From Glycomyces arizonensis DSM 44726 (GTDB lineage: Bacteria; Actinomycetota; Actinomycetes; Mycobacteriales; Micromonosporaceae): a stretch of 64,000 nucleotides of DNA. The notes under the pieces were generated by a model, which had not been told where the DNA came from, searched no databases, and saw only the letters and a program-made list of their open reading frames with translations. The position numbers and the translations under genes are program-made. Of the stretch, positions 50,488 to 57,560 are shown one piece after another; the first letter of the stretch is position 1; each line of letters starts with the position of its first letter. The stretch lies in the NCBI RefSeq assembly GCF_000482705.1, contig NZ_AXWO01000008.1, positions 1 through 64,000 on the forward strand, given 5' to 3'.

Positions 50488-51693
50488 TCATCGCCGCGAG
50501 CGGGCGCCGACGGTGTTGATGCGGTTGAGGTGGCCTTCCAGGGCCAGCGCGGCGGCACCGAGGCAGACCATGTTGCGCTCCTGGCTGTTCCGCTTCAGTT
50601 GCAGCGCTTTGAGGGGCGCCTCCATCGCATGGCCGGGCAGGAGGCGCTCCAGCTCGGGCATCAGCGCGTCGCCGAGGGCGCGCGTGACCCAGCCGATGAT
50701 CACCACGAGGTCGGGGTTGACGAGGTTGACCAGGTTGGCGACACCCGCCGCCAGTGGCCGCGAGACGGCCTCGACGGTGCGCACCGCCGCCGGGTCCCCG
50801 GCCTCCCAGGCCGCGGCGAGCGCGGCCATCGCCTCGGACTGCGAGGCGGCGCTGGTGCCGCCGTCGAACTCGCCCCACTGGCGCAGGATCGCCGGAGCTC
50901 CCACGTAGGCCTCGACGCATCCCCTTGAGCCGCAGCGACATCGGGGGCCGTCGGGGTCGAGCGTGGTGTGGCCCCACTCCCCCGCGGAGTTCGTCGCCCC
51001 GCGGTAGAGCTTCCCCTCGAAGGCCAGCCCGACGCCGCAGCCGGTGCCGAGGTTGACCACGGCGAGGCGGTCGACCCCGCGGCCGTCGCCGAACCACAGC
51101 TCCCCGACCGTGACCGTCTTGAGCGGGTTGTCCAGGTAGATCGGGACGTCGAGATCGAGGCGCTCGGCCAGGAGGTCCCTGAACGGCACGTCGTGCCAGT
51201 TCCAGTTGGGCGCGAAGGTCGAGACGCCGCCGGCCACGTCCACCTGGCCGGGCAGGCTCACGCCGAGGCCGAGTACCTCGCGCTCGGCCAACTGCTCGCG
51301 CACGGTGGCGATCCCGTTGATGAGGTGGCCGAGCACCTGGTCGGGCGTGTTCTCGGCGGTGTCCAGGCGCTCGTCGACGCGCCCGAGGACGGCGAGCCCG
51401 AGGTCGTAGGCCTCGAGCTGGATGTACGTCTCGGCGATGTCGACCCCGATCAAGACGCCGCCGCCGGTGTTCGGCGAGAGCAGGGCCCGCGGCCTGCCGC
51501 CGCCCGAGTCCTCGTGTCCGACCTCGACGACGACCCCGAGTTCGATCAGGTCCGAGACCAGGTTCGAGACCGTGGCCACCGAGAGGTCGGTCTCGCGGGC
51601 GAGGATCTGGCGCGACGTGGGGGTGTCCGCGATGAGGTGCCTGAGCACCGAGAAGCAGTTGCGGATGCGGATGTCGCGTGAGGTGGACTTCAT
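50488..51693 (-). CDS. ROK-family transcriptional repressor
   Basis: A 401-residue ROK regulator. The N-terminal winged helix-turn-helix covers about residues 20-75 (SRQILARETDLSVATVSNLV), followed by the sugar-kinase-like domain with VLIGVDIAETYIQLEAYDLG, the NLGTGCGVGLAFEGKLYRGA loop and the zinc motif CRCGSRGCVEAY. These are the standard ROK features; the ligand is a sugar or sugar phosphate. The ATG at 51691-51693 lies 6 nt after the -10 box TACGCT, so the transcript is probably leaderless. It stands 300 nt upstream of the importer operon on the same strand and shares with it a 29-bp promoter element, so it likely represses both itself and the importer. Confidence 0.92.
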   Translation of the reverse strand: MKSTSRDIRIRNCFSVLRHLIADTPTSRQILARETDLSVATVSNLVSDLIELGVVVEVGHEDSGGGRPRALLSPNTGGGVLIGVDIAETYIQLEAYDLGLAVLGRVDERLDTAENTPDQVLGHLINGIATVREQLAEREVLGLGVSLPGQVDVAGGVSTFAPNWNWHDVPFRDLLAERLDLDVPIYLDNPLKTVTVGELWFGDGRGVDRLAVVNLGTGCGVGLAFEGKLYRGATNSAGEWGHTTLDPDGPRCRCGSRGCVEAYVGAPAILRQWGEFDGGTSAASQSEAMAALAAAWEAGDPAAVRTVEAVSRPLAAGVANLVNLVNPDLVVIIGWVTRALGDALMPELERLLPGHAMEAPLKALQLKRNSQERNMVCLGAAALALEGHLNRINTVGARSRR

Positions 51694-51699
51694 GGTGGA

Positions 51700-51728
51700 A
51701 GCGTACGACGGGCCCGCCCCTTTGTAAA
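51700..51728 (-). promoter_or_regulatory. Leaderless promoter of the ROK gene
   Basis: Minus-strand TTTACA (51728-51723), a 17-nt spacer and TACGCT (51705-51700) precede the ATG by only 6 nt. The -35 box lies inside the shared 29-bp element. Confidence 0.65.
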
Positions 51729-51745
51729 TGGGTTAGTTGAAGCAG
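51717..51745. promoter_or_regulatory. Shared ROK operator element before the ROK gene
   Basis: The core CCCCTTTGTAAATGGG is a near-palindrome (6 of 7 arm positions) around GT, and the whole 29 bp match the element at 50306-50334 at 24 positions. Overlap with the -35 box supports repression. Confidence 0.65.
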
Positions 51746-52060
51746 GGACGTCGTCTCGGTCACCGGACGGCTCCGCCAGGCGATGAGGCGCAGACGGGAC
51801 ACAGACGAGGGTGAACGATAACTCCGCTCCATGCGGCGGGGGCCGTGGGTTCCGGAGCGCGACGCGCCACGCCGCCGCTCCGCGCGGTCGCCGACCGCCC
51901 ACGAGGCCGGGTCGGGCGTCCGGACCGTACTTGAGCGGATTCATCGGCGCCACGGGCCGTACGCCTCCGAGCCGGGCGGCGGCTCGCTCCATGCGGCCGC
52001 GGCCTTGAGGCGCCGATCGCCGCCTCGGGCGAAGCCTCGGAGCCGCCGATCGACGCTCGC
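51746..52060. other. Intergenic GC-rich stretch without a gene
   Basis: Between the ROK promoter and the aldo/keto reductase promoter no convincing coding sequence, RNA gene or repeat is seen. Open frames here are arginine-rich shadows. Two copies of GCCGATCG flank a short inverted GC-rich segment near 52010-52052, of unclear meaning. Confidence 0.5.
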
Positions 52061-52066
52061 TATGCT
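52061..52066 (+). promoter_or_regulatory. -10 box of the aldo/keto reductase gene (leaderless)
   Basis: TATGCT ends 7 nt before the ATG at 52074 and no ribosome binding site lies between, which fits a leaderless mRNA. Confidence 0.5.
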
Positions 52067-52073
52067 CGGGCGC

Positions 52074-53075
52074 ATGGAAGAACGCACACTCATCACTCGC
52101 ACGCCCCGAGACGAAGACGCCTCGCCCGTCTCGGTCGGCACGGTCGGCTTCGGCGCCTGGCAGATCGGCGCCTCCTGGGGCGAGGTGGACGAGGCCGACG
52201 CGAACGCCGCGCTGGAGGCGGCGATCGAGGCGGGAGTGACCTTCTTCGACACCGCTGACGTCTACGGCGACGGCCGCTCCGAGCGGCTCGTCGGCGCCCT
52301 GCTGCGGCGCCACCCGGGCATCACCGTCGCCACCAAGATGGGGCGGCGCATGGAGCAGACGCCCGAGAACTACAGCCCGGAGCACTTCCGGGCCTGGAAC
52401 GACGACTCGCGGGCGAACCTCGGCGTCGACACGCTGGACCTGGTGCAGCTGCACTGCCCGCCCACGCCGGTCTACCACTCCGAGGCGGTCTTCGACGACC
52501 TCGACGCGATGGTCGCCGAGGGCCGGATGCGCGCCTACGGGGTGAGCGTCGAGACGTGCGAGCAGGCGCTCGCGGCGATCGGGCGCCCCCACACGGCCAG
52601 CGTCCAGATCATCCTCAACCCGTTCCGGCAGAAGCCGCTCGAAGCGGTGCTGCCCGAGGCCGAGAAGGCGGGGGTCGGCATCATCGCGCGGGTCCCGCTG
52701 GCCTCGGGGCTCCTGTCGGGCAAGTACACCGCCGGGACGCGGTTCTCCGAGGACGACCACCGGAACTTCAACCGGCACGGCGAGGCCTTCGACGTCGGCG
52801 AGACGTTCGCCGGCGTCGACTACGAGACCGGTCTGGCGGCCGTGGAGCGGCTGCGCCCGCTCGTGCCCGAGGGCATGACGATGGCGCAGTTCGCGCTGCG
52901 GTGGATCCTCGACCAGTCCGGCGTCTCGGTGGTCATCCCCGGGGCCCGCAACGCCGCCCAGGCCGCGGCGAACGCCGCGGCGGCCGACCTCGCCCCCTTG
53001 TCCGAAGAAGTCCACGCCGAGGTGGCCGCCGTCTACGACGAGCTCATCCGCCCGCAGGTCCACCACCGCTGGTAG
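52074..53075 (+). CDS. Aldo/keto reductase
   Basis: A 333-residue NADPH-dependent oxidoreductase with a TIM-barrel fold. The catalytic tetrad is visible: Asp and Tyr in FFDTADVYGDGRSE, Lys in VATKMGRR and His in DLVQLHCPP. The C-terminal NADPH-binding part shows VIPGARNAAQAAANAAAADL. The group resembles YhdN/general stress protein 69-like reductases, which act on small aldehydes or sugars; the true substrate is unknown. The ATG at 52074 is set by the leaderless-type -10 box and by the family N-terminus (MEERTLITRT). It stands alone between the ROK gene and a macrodomain gene. Confidence 0.92.
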   Translation: MEERTLITRTPRDEDASPVSVGTVGFGAWQIGASWGEVDEADANAALEAAIEAGVTFFDTADVYGDGRSERLVGALLRRHPGITVATKMGRRMEQTPENYSPEHFRAWNDDSRANLGVDTLDLVQLHCPPTPVYHSEAVFDDLDAMVAEGRMRAYGVSVETCEQALAAIGRPHTASVQIILNPFRQKPLEAVLPEAEKAGVGIIARVPLASGLLSGKYTAGTRFSEDDHRNFNRHGEAFDVGETFAGVDYETGLAAVERLRPLVPEGMTMAQFALRWILDQSGVSVVIPGARNAAQAAANAAAADLAPLSEEVHAEVAAVYDELIRPQVHHRW

Positions 53076-53326
53076 CCACCGCGGGCGGCACTGTTGACCG
53101 GAGCAAGGGCCTTTGCGGAACCCCGGGCGAGTCGCCGTCCGGCCGATTGGCCCGCTCGCGGCGTTGTCGGCCTCTCGGCGAGCCATAGATCGGCACTGCG
53201 AGCGAACAGACGAACTCGGATACCGCCTCGCCGGGGGTTCTCGAACATGCCTTTGCCGCCGCGCCACGGCGCGGCCGAAATCAGTGGCGCCGGTCTCTGG
53301 CCGCGTCCGCATGTTTCAATGCAGGC

Positions 53327-53836
53327 ATGGGGATATCGATCATCAGCGGTGACATCACCGAGCAGCGCGTCGACGCGATCGTCAACGCCGCCAACTCCTC
53401 GCTCATGGGCGGGGGCGGCGTCGACGGGGCGATCCACCGCCGCGGCGGACCGGCGATCCTCCAGGAGTGCAAGCAGCTGCGGGCCTCCCAGTACGCCAAC
53501 GGGCTGCCCACCGGCAAGGCGGTGGCCACCACGGCCGGGAACCTCCCGGCGCGCTGGGTGATCCACACCGTCGGCCCCGTCTACTCCCCCACCGAGGACC
53601 GCTCGGAGCTGCTGGCCTCCAGCTACCGCGAGTCCCTGGCGGTCGCCGACAACCTCGGCGCCGATTCGATCGCGTTCCCGGCCGTCTCGGCCGGCGTCTA
53701 CGGCTGGCCGGCCGTCTCGGCGGCCCGCATCGCGCTCGAGACGGTGGAGTCGGCCGCATCGTCGATCGCCGACATCCGCTTCGTCCTGCTCAGCCCCGAG
53801 GTCCTCGACGCCTTTCGGAACGTGTCTGAACGATAA
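53327..53836 (+). CDS. O-acetyl-ADP-ribose deacetylase-like macrodomain protein
   Basis: A 169-residue stand-alone macrodomain of the YmdB type. Visible motifs are ISGDITEQRVDAIVNAANSS (adenine and distal ribose contact), MGGGGVDGAIHRRGG (catalytic loop with Asp), and FPAVSAGVYGWP (phosphate loop). These proteins hydrolyse O-acetyl-ADP-ribose or remove ADP-ribose from proteins. The ATG at 53327 gives the usual start MGISIISGDI. The gene is isolated, with no sirtuin, ADP-ribosyltransferase or toxin gene beside it, so the partner reaction is elsewhere. A possible -10 box is not obvious. Confidence 0.94.
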   Translation: MGISIISGDITEQRVDAIVNAANSSLMGGGGVDGAIHRRGGPAILQECKQLRASQYANGLPTGKAVATTAGNLPARWVIHTVGPVYSPTEDRSELLASSYRESLAVADNLGADSIAFPAVSAGVYGWPAVSAARIALETVESAASSIADIRFVLLSPEVLDAFRNVSER

Positions 53837-54156
53837 GGACGAAAACCGGGTTCCGCGCCGCATGAGGGACCGTTCGCCGAGCCGAAAGTGCTTCCCGAGA
53901 TGAATCTCCGATTGCGATTCGGTTTCGAATTCGGTGATCGTTGTCTCAGCTTTCACCTCGCGGCACGCCACTGTCGAACACCGGCTCGCCTCGCCCAGCG
54001 ATCATTGCAGTATATTTACTACTCAAGCCGCGAACATGCCCGCAGGTATCAAGTCGAGCACATACCGTACAGATGAGACGTGGGCGCACATGACTGGAAA
54101 AGTGTGCATATCATTGAGCTTGCAACGAATGCAATCAAATCTCGCCGGGAGACCAG
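53837..54156. other. A/T-richer intergenic region upstream of the ESX-like module
   Basis: This 320-nt gap has no convincing gene. Base composition drops well below the surrounding GC level, especially at 54000-54140, where TATATT, TTTACT (54011-54020) and TATCAT (54109-54114) offer several possible -10 boxes without good -35 partners. It ends with the TTGCA-N5-TGCAA repeat. It is taken as the control region of the downstream operon. Confidence 0.5.
54120..54134. promoter_or_regulatory. TTGCA-N5-TGCAA inverted repeat before the ESX-like operon
   Basis: TTGCAACGAATGCAA lies 23 nt before the TTG start of the first module gene, in the likely leader. The same pattern occurs at 15670-15684. Confidence 0.4.
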
Positions 54157-54966
54157 TTGACTGACACCAGCCCGAGAGAGCGTTCTCTGGCCAGCGCCTG
54201 CGGCAACGTCACCGTGACGATCACCGACAGCCCGACTCCGACGGTCGAACTCGCCAAAGACGCCATACGCATGTACACGCGCGACCTGGCCGAACTCGTC
54301 ACGACCACCGCCCGCAAAGCCGCCGACGACGCCCGCGCCGACGACCCCGACCCCGAAGCCGAACCGTCGGTCGGCGAGGCCCTCGCGGTCCTGACCGGCC
54401 TGCGCGACAGCCTCCGCGAGCACGGACTGACCGCGACCCTCGACCGGCAGCGCTCACAGTTGGAACCAGACGAGGAGGAGACGCTGCGGGGCGAGGGGAG
54501 CACCGCGGCAGCCGGTCTCGCCCTGCATCCCTTGGATGCGGAAGGACTCGACGAGACGATCCGAACTTGGGAGCGGTTCCATAACATTGCTCGGGGAACC
54601 GGCAAGGACGCCGAAGCCCAACAGCCGGTCGGGCGTGCCAGAAGCGAGAGCAGGCTCGTCACCGTCGAGTCCACCATAGAGTATCCGATCGCCTCGGTCG
54701 TGCTCAGCAAGCGCGCCTGCGAGGTGGGCCCGAAGGTCCTCGGACGGGAGATCACCGAGACCGCCGCGGCGGCCGCCGCGGACCTCGCCGAGCGACAGGA
54801 CGGGTACTTCACCGACCTCGGTCTTCCGATCGGCCCGGGCGAGGCGGCCGGCATGGTCGAGGAGTCCAAGCGCCTGGGCGAGAAGGGACTCGAGATGGTC
54901 ACGGCCGCACGCGAGCATCAGGAACGCATCACACGACTGTTCTACGAAGGAGGCCACTTTGCCTAG
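54157..54966 (+). CDS. Protein with two YbaB/EbfC-like domains (ESX-associated)
   Basis: A 269-residue cytoplasmic-looking protein. Residues about 14-60 (GNVTVTITDSPTPTVELAKD, then RDLAELVTTTARKAADDA) follow the YbaB/EbfC pattern of a short beta sheet, a helix with regular hydrophobics and an Ala-rich helix. A second copy seems to lie at residues 165-210 (RLVTVESTIEYPIASVVLSK, then GREITETAAAAAADLAE), separated by a charged linker. YbaB-like genes often stand beside WXG/Gly-rich type VII substrates in actinomycetes, where they may act as chaperones or DNA-binding proteins; this is recalled, not shown here. The start is TTG at 54157 behind CGGGAGACC. Its stop overlaps the next gene by 8 nt. 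Confidence 0.6.
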   Translation: MTDTSPRERSLASACGNVTVTITDSPTPTVELAKDAIRMYTRDLAELVTTTARKAADDARADDPDPEAEPSVGEALAVLTGLRDSLREHGLTATLDRQRSQLEPDEEETLRGEGSTAAAGLALHPLDAEGLDETIRTWERFHNIARGTGKDAEAQQPVGRARSESRLVTVESTIEYPIASVVLSKRACEVGPKVLGREITETAAAAAADLAERQDGYFTDLGLPIGPGEAAGMVEESKRLGEKGLEMVTAAREHQERITRLFYEGGHFA

Positions 54967-55252
54967 CATGGAGACCGAGACGATCAAGGCCCTCAGCGCG
55001 GAGATCGCGCGCGACGTCGTACCGGTCCTGGAGGAGGCCAACGCGATCCTGCCGGAGGTTCGCAAGCTCGACGCGATGCTCATGGTCTCGGTCGACCCCT
55101 CGCTCGCGGCCGCGCATGCTCTCGCCTCCGGCTACATGATCGAGATGGTCCAGGGCACCGCCGAGTGCCTGATCGATCTGACCACCAACATGGACGGAGC
55201 CGCCAAGGACATGGAGGACACCGACGAGGCCGTCGCATCCCAATTCAAGTGA
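54959..55252 (+). CDS. EspC/WXG100-like small secreted helical protein
   Basis: A 97-residue all-helical protein. It lacks a WXG motif but follows the EspC-type pattern of type VII small substrates: a first helix (TIKALSAEIARDVVPVLEEA), a middle hydrophobic helix (AAHALASGYMIEMVQGTAEC), and a final stretch ending DEAVASQFK. There is no signal peptide. The TTG at 54959 is preferred over the ATG at 54968 because AAGGAGG (54947-54953) ends 5 nt before it, and it overlaps the previous gene by 8 nt. It lies in the ESX-like module and may form a heterodimer with another small helical product such as the one at 56447. Confidence 0.6.
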   Translation: MPSMETETIKALSAEIARDVVPVLEEANAILPEVRKLDAMLMVSVDPSLAAAHALASGYMIEMVQGTAECLIDLTTNMDGAAKDMEDTDEAVASQFK

Positions 55253-55289
55253 GCCACCGCCTCCCGACAGCGTTAAGGAACCTCCCGAC

Positions 55290-56306
55290 ATGGCGTACAC
55301 CGCACCCGATCCCGCGCAGTTCGACAAGATGGAGATGGCTTACAGCTACCTGGCGCCGAGCGCGGCCGTGAACATCACCCTGCCGACCCTGCTCTTCAAG
55401 GGCCCGTGCATCAAAGTCTCCAAGATCATCTACCTGCACCAGTGCAACCCCGGCAAGATCATGAAAGGCGGCGCCCAGTGGCTCCTGCTCGCGCAGAAGT
55501 ACAGCGAAGCCAGGGACATGATCGAGGAGAAGGTGAACAGGATCGCTCCCGAGGCATGGGAGGGGAAGGACCGGGACGCCTTCGACGAGAAGGTCCAGAA
55601 CATTCTCGGGCAGTTGGAGACCATCCAGGCCTTCGCGATGCACATCGGCATCTCCCTGATGACGATCGCCTCGATGCTGGCCGTGATGATACCGGTCATG
55701 CTCACCTACGCCACCATGCTCATGGGCCTGACGATCCCCTACATGTGGTTCAGGATGCAGCCTCCCCCGCTTGGGACGATCATGGCGAGGTCCTACCACG
55801 TCATGGCACTGGGAATGGCGACCAGCGCTTACGCCACGCTCAAGGCCATGGAGGCGATGCACACCGCGGTGGCACGGGCACTGGCGGCCTTCATCGGGGC
55901 CAACATGACCGTCAGCTGGGTCGACATGGCCACCAAGGGCAACATCATCAACCCGGCCAACACGATCGGGGGAACCGTCTTCAACCTCATGGACGGCCTG
56001 GCGAACCTCGCCATCACCAGGGCTCTGGCCCCGGGCGGCGCCGCGACCAAGTCCCTCGGCCCGGGAGTCGCCGCCGGACTCGCCGGCGGCGTCGGAGCCC
56101 AGGGCGTCTACAACCTCGGCACCGAGGGCGCGGCGCAGACGGGCCTGCCGAACGAGATGACCGATGAGGGTGTCAACGCCGGGACGTACGACTTCGTACC
56201 GGACGCCGCGGGAGAAGAGCTCAGCAAGGGCGACCAGCCTCCCGCCTGGACCCCTGGCGGCTCGAGTGGCACGGAGGAGAACACCGATTCGGGCGGGAAG
56301 CTCTGA
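55290..56306 (+). CDS. WXG-motif protein with a hydrophobic membrane-spanning region
   Basis: A 338-residue protein. Residues about 60-115 form a helical hairpin with a WXG motif (APEAWEGKDRDAFDEKVQNI), as in long type VII substrates. Then comes a strongly hydrophobic region (GISLMTIASMLAVMIPVMLT and TMLMGLTIPYMW) that could insert as a helical hairpin, then further amphipathic helices rich in Met and Ala, and a glycine/serine/acidic tail. No enzymatic domain is recognised. The ATG at 55290 follows AAGGAACC. Possible roles include a membrane-inserting secreted effector or a substrate that anchors to the envelope. Its neighbours support the type VII link; the function is unknown. Confidence 0.6.
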   Translation: MAYTAPDPAQFDKMEMAYSYLAPSAAVNITLPTLLFKGPCIKVSKIIYLHQCNPGKIMKGGAQWLLLAQKYSEARDMIEEKVNRIAPEAWEGKDRDAFDEKVQNILGQLETIQAFAMHIGISLMTIASMLAVMIPVMLTYATMLMGLTIPYMWFRMQPPPLGTIMARSYHVMALGMATSAYATLKAMEAMHTAVARALAAFIGANMTVSWVDMATKGNIINPANTIGGTVFNLMDGLANLAITRALAPGGAATKSLGPGVAAGLAGGVGAQGVYNLGTEGAAQTGLPNEMTDEGVNAGTYDFVPDAAGEELSKGDQPPAWTPGGSSGTEENTDSGGKL

Positions 56307-56366
56307 ATCCGACCGCACCCGACGGTTTCGCGCCGAGGCCACCGACGCGCACCAACGGCTGCATAC

Positions 56367-56395
56367 CCGACATCTATCCTTAATAGATTTATACT
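56367..56395 (+). promoter_or_regulatory. Internal promoter of the ESX-like module
   Basis: CCGACA (56367-56372), a 17-nt spacer and TATACT (56390-56395) lie in the only larger gap of the module, about 50 nt before the next ATG. The local A/T content is high. A second transcription unit for the last three genes is likely. Confidence 0.55.
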
Positions 56396-56446
56396 GGCGG
56401 GCCGATCCGGCGCGGCCGCCGCACACTGACACAGATTGGCGACCCC

Positions 56447-56776
56447 ATGGCGACAGAGATCGACCCCGAGGCCCTCGACGAATACCGCGCGATAGTCCAA
56501 GAGCAGCTGGACCACCTCGACACGATCATCCCGAGGCTGAAGAACGGGAACGCGCTCGGCAGGCTCCCCGCCTTCGGGCAGCTCGACGCCTCGACGACCG
56601 CGCGCACGAACTACGAGACGTTCCACCAGACGACCTGGGAGAACCTCCAGACGCTCCGCGCGTCGCTCAGCGGGATGATGCAGACCCTCGACGACTCCGC
56701 CGAGCTCGCCACCGACGCCGACGAGGAATCCGCCTCGGAGTTGGAGGACTACGACTCCCAGCTCAACGGCGCGTAG
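56447..56776 (+). CDS. Small helical WXG100-like protein
   Basis: A 109-residue protein of acidic, mainly helical character. Two helices (PEALDEYRAIVQEQLDHLDT and FHQTTWENLQTLRASLSGMM) flank a middle loop with LGRLPAFGQLD, which replaces the WXG turn. This layout is seen in small type VII targets of actinomycetes, but a strict WXG motif is absent. It has no signal peptide. The ATG at 56447 lacks a clear ribosome binding site. It is placed between the membrane WXG protein and a lipoprotein, 13 nt before the latter, and is likely secreted or acts as partner to a module substrate. Confidence 0.55.
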   Translation: MATEIDPEALDEYRAIVQEQLDHLDTIIPRLKNGNALGRLPAFGQLDASTTARTNYETFHQTTWENLQTLRASLSGMMQTLDDSAELATDADEESASELEDYDSQLNGA

Positions 56777-56789
56777 AGGATCCACACTC

Positions 56790-57560
56790 ATGCGTGAACA
56801 CCTCCACACGGCGGCGCGCACGGCCGCCGCCGCAGCGCTGGCCGCGGGGCTGGCCGTCCTCTCGGGCTGCTCCGGCAGTTCGGGGCAGGCGGACGACGCC
56901 GGGCCGGAGGCGGGCGGCGCCCTCGCCGTCATGGACGACTGGCTCGGCTGCGACGCGTTCGGCGACTTCGCCTCACTCCAGGAGTACCTCGGCGTCACCG
57001 CGATCGACGGGGAGCTCCAGAGCGACGGCCTGGGCGAGGGCATCGACGCCGAGGCCGCCGGATGCGCCGGCCAGTTCGACCTGGCCACGTTCGAGGACAC
57101 CCAGGGCACCTTCGAATTCGCGGTCACCGGTGACGCCACCGTCCGAGGCGGCCTCGCGCCGTGGGCCGACGCGACCGCGGCGGCCGAGAACTTCGCCGAA
57201 CGGGTCGACCAGCGCCGCCAGAACCTGCCCGGCATCGAGTACACCGACGAGTCCGAAGGCGAACTCGGCGGCGAATGGGACGAGAGCCTCTACATCGCCG
57301 CCGACACCGACGACCGCTTCTACCTCGACGCCTACGGCAGGCACGGCGACTGGGTCGTCTACCTCTCGATCGACGTCCTGCACGACCCGGGGGTCGACGC
57401 CTACGAGACGGCGCCGGAGTTCTATCCGGACAGCAGCGCCGAGCAGATGGCGGTGTACCCCTTCACCACAGAACAACTCGTCGACTGGGTGGCGCAGGAG
57501 CGCCTGCCGCGGATCCAGTCGGACATCCTGCAGCTAGCCGAGAGCGAGGAACGGCCATGA
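56790..57560 (+). CDS. Secreted lipoprotein of the ESX-like module
   Basis: A 256-residue lipoprotein. The signal (TAARTAAAAALAAGLAVLSG) ends in LSGC, a good lipobox with Cys near residue 27. The mature part is acidic and has four further motifs with aromatic residues, including DDWLGCDAFGDFASLQEYLG and YLDAYGRHGDWVVYLSIDVL, the latter resembling a strand pair. Two cysteines in the first 80 residues of the mature part may form a disulfide. No family is recognised. The ATG follows GTAGAGGATCCACACTC, and its stop overlaps the start of the large WXG protein gene (ATGA), so the two are coupled. It could be an envelope partner or receptor for the secreted product. Confidence 0.65.
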   Translation: MREHLHTAARTAAAAALAAGLAVLSGCSGSSGQADDAGPEAGGALAVMDDWLGCDAFGDFASLQEYLGVTAIDGELQSDGLGEGIDAEAAGCAGQFDLATFEDTQGTFEFAVTGDATVRGGLAPWADATAAAENFAERVDQRRQNLPGIEYTDESEGELGGEWDESLYIAADTDDRFYLDAYGRHGDWVVYLSIDVLHDPGVDAYETAPEFYPDSSAEQMAVYPFTTEQLVDWVAQERLPRIQSDILQLAESEERP

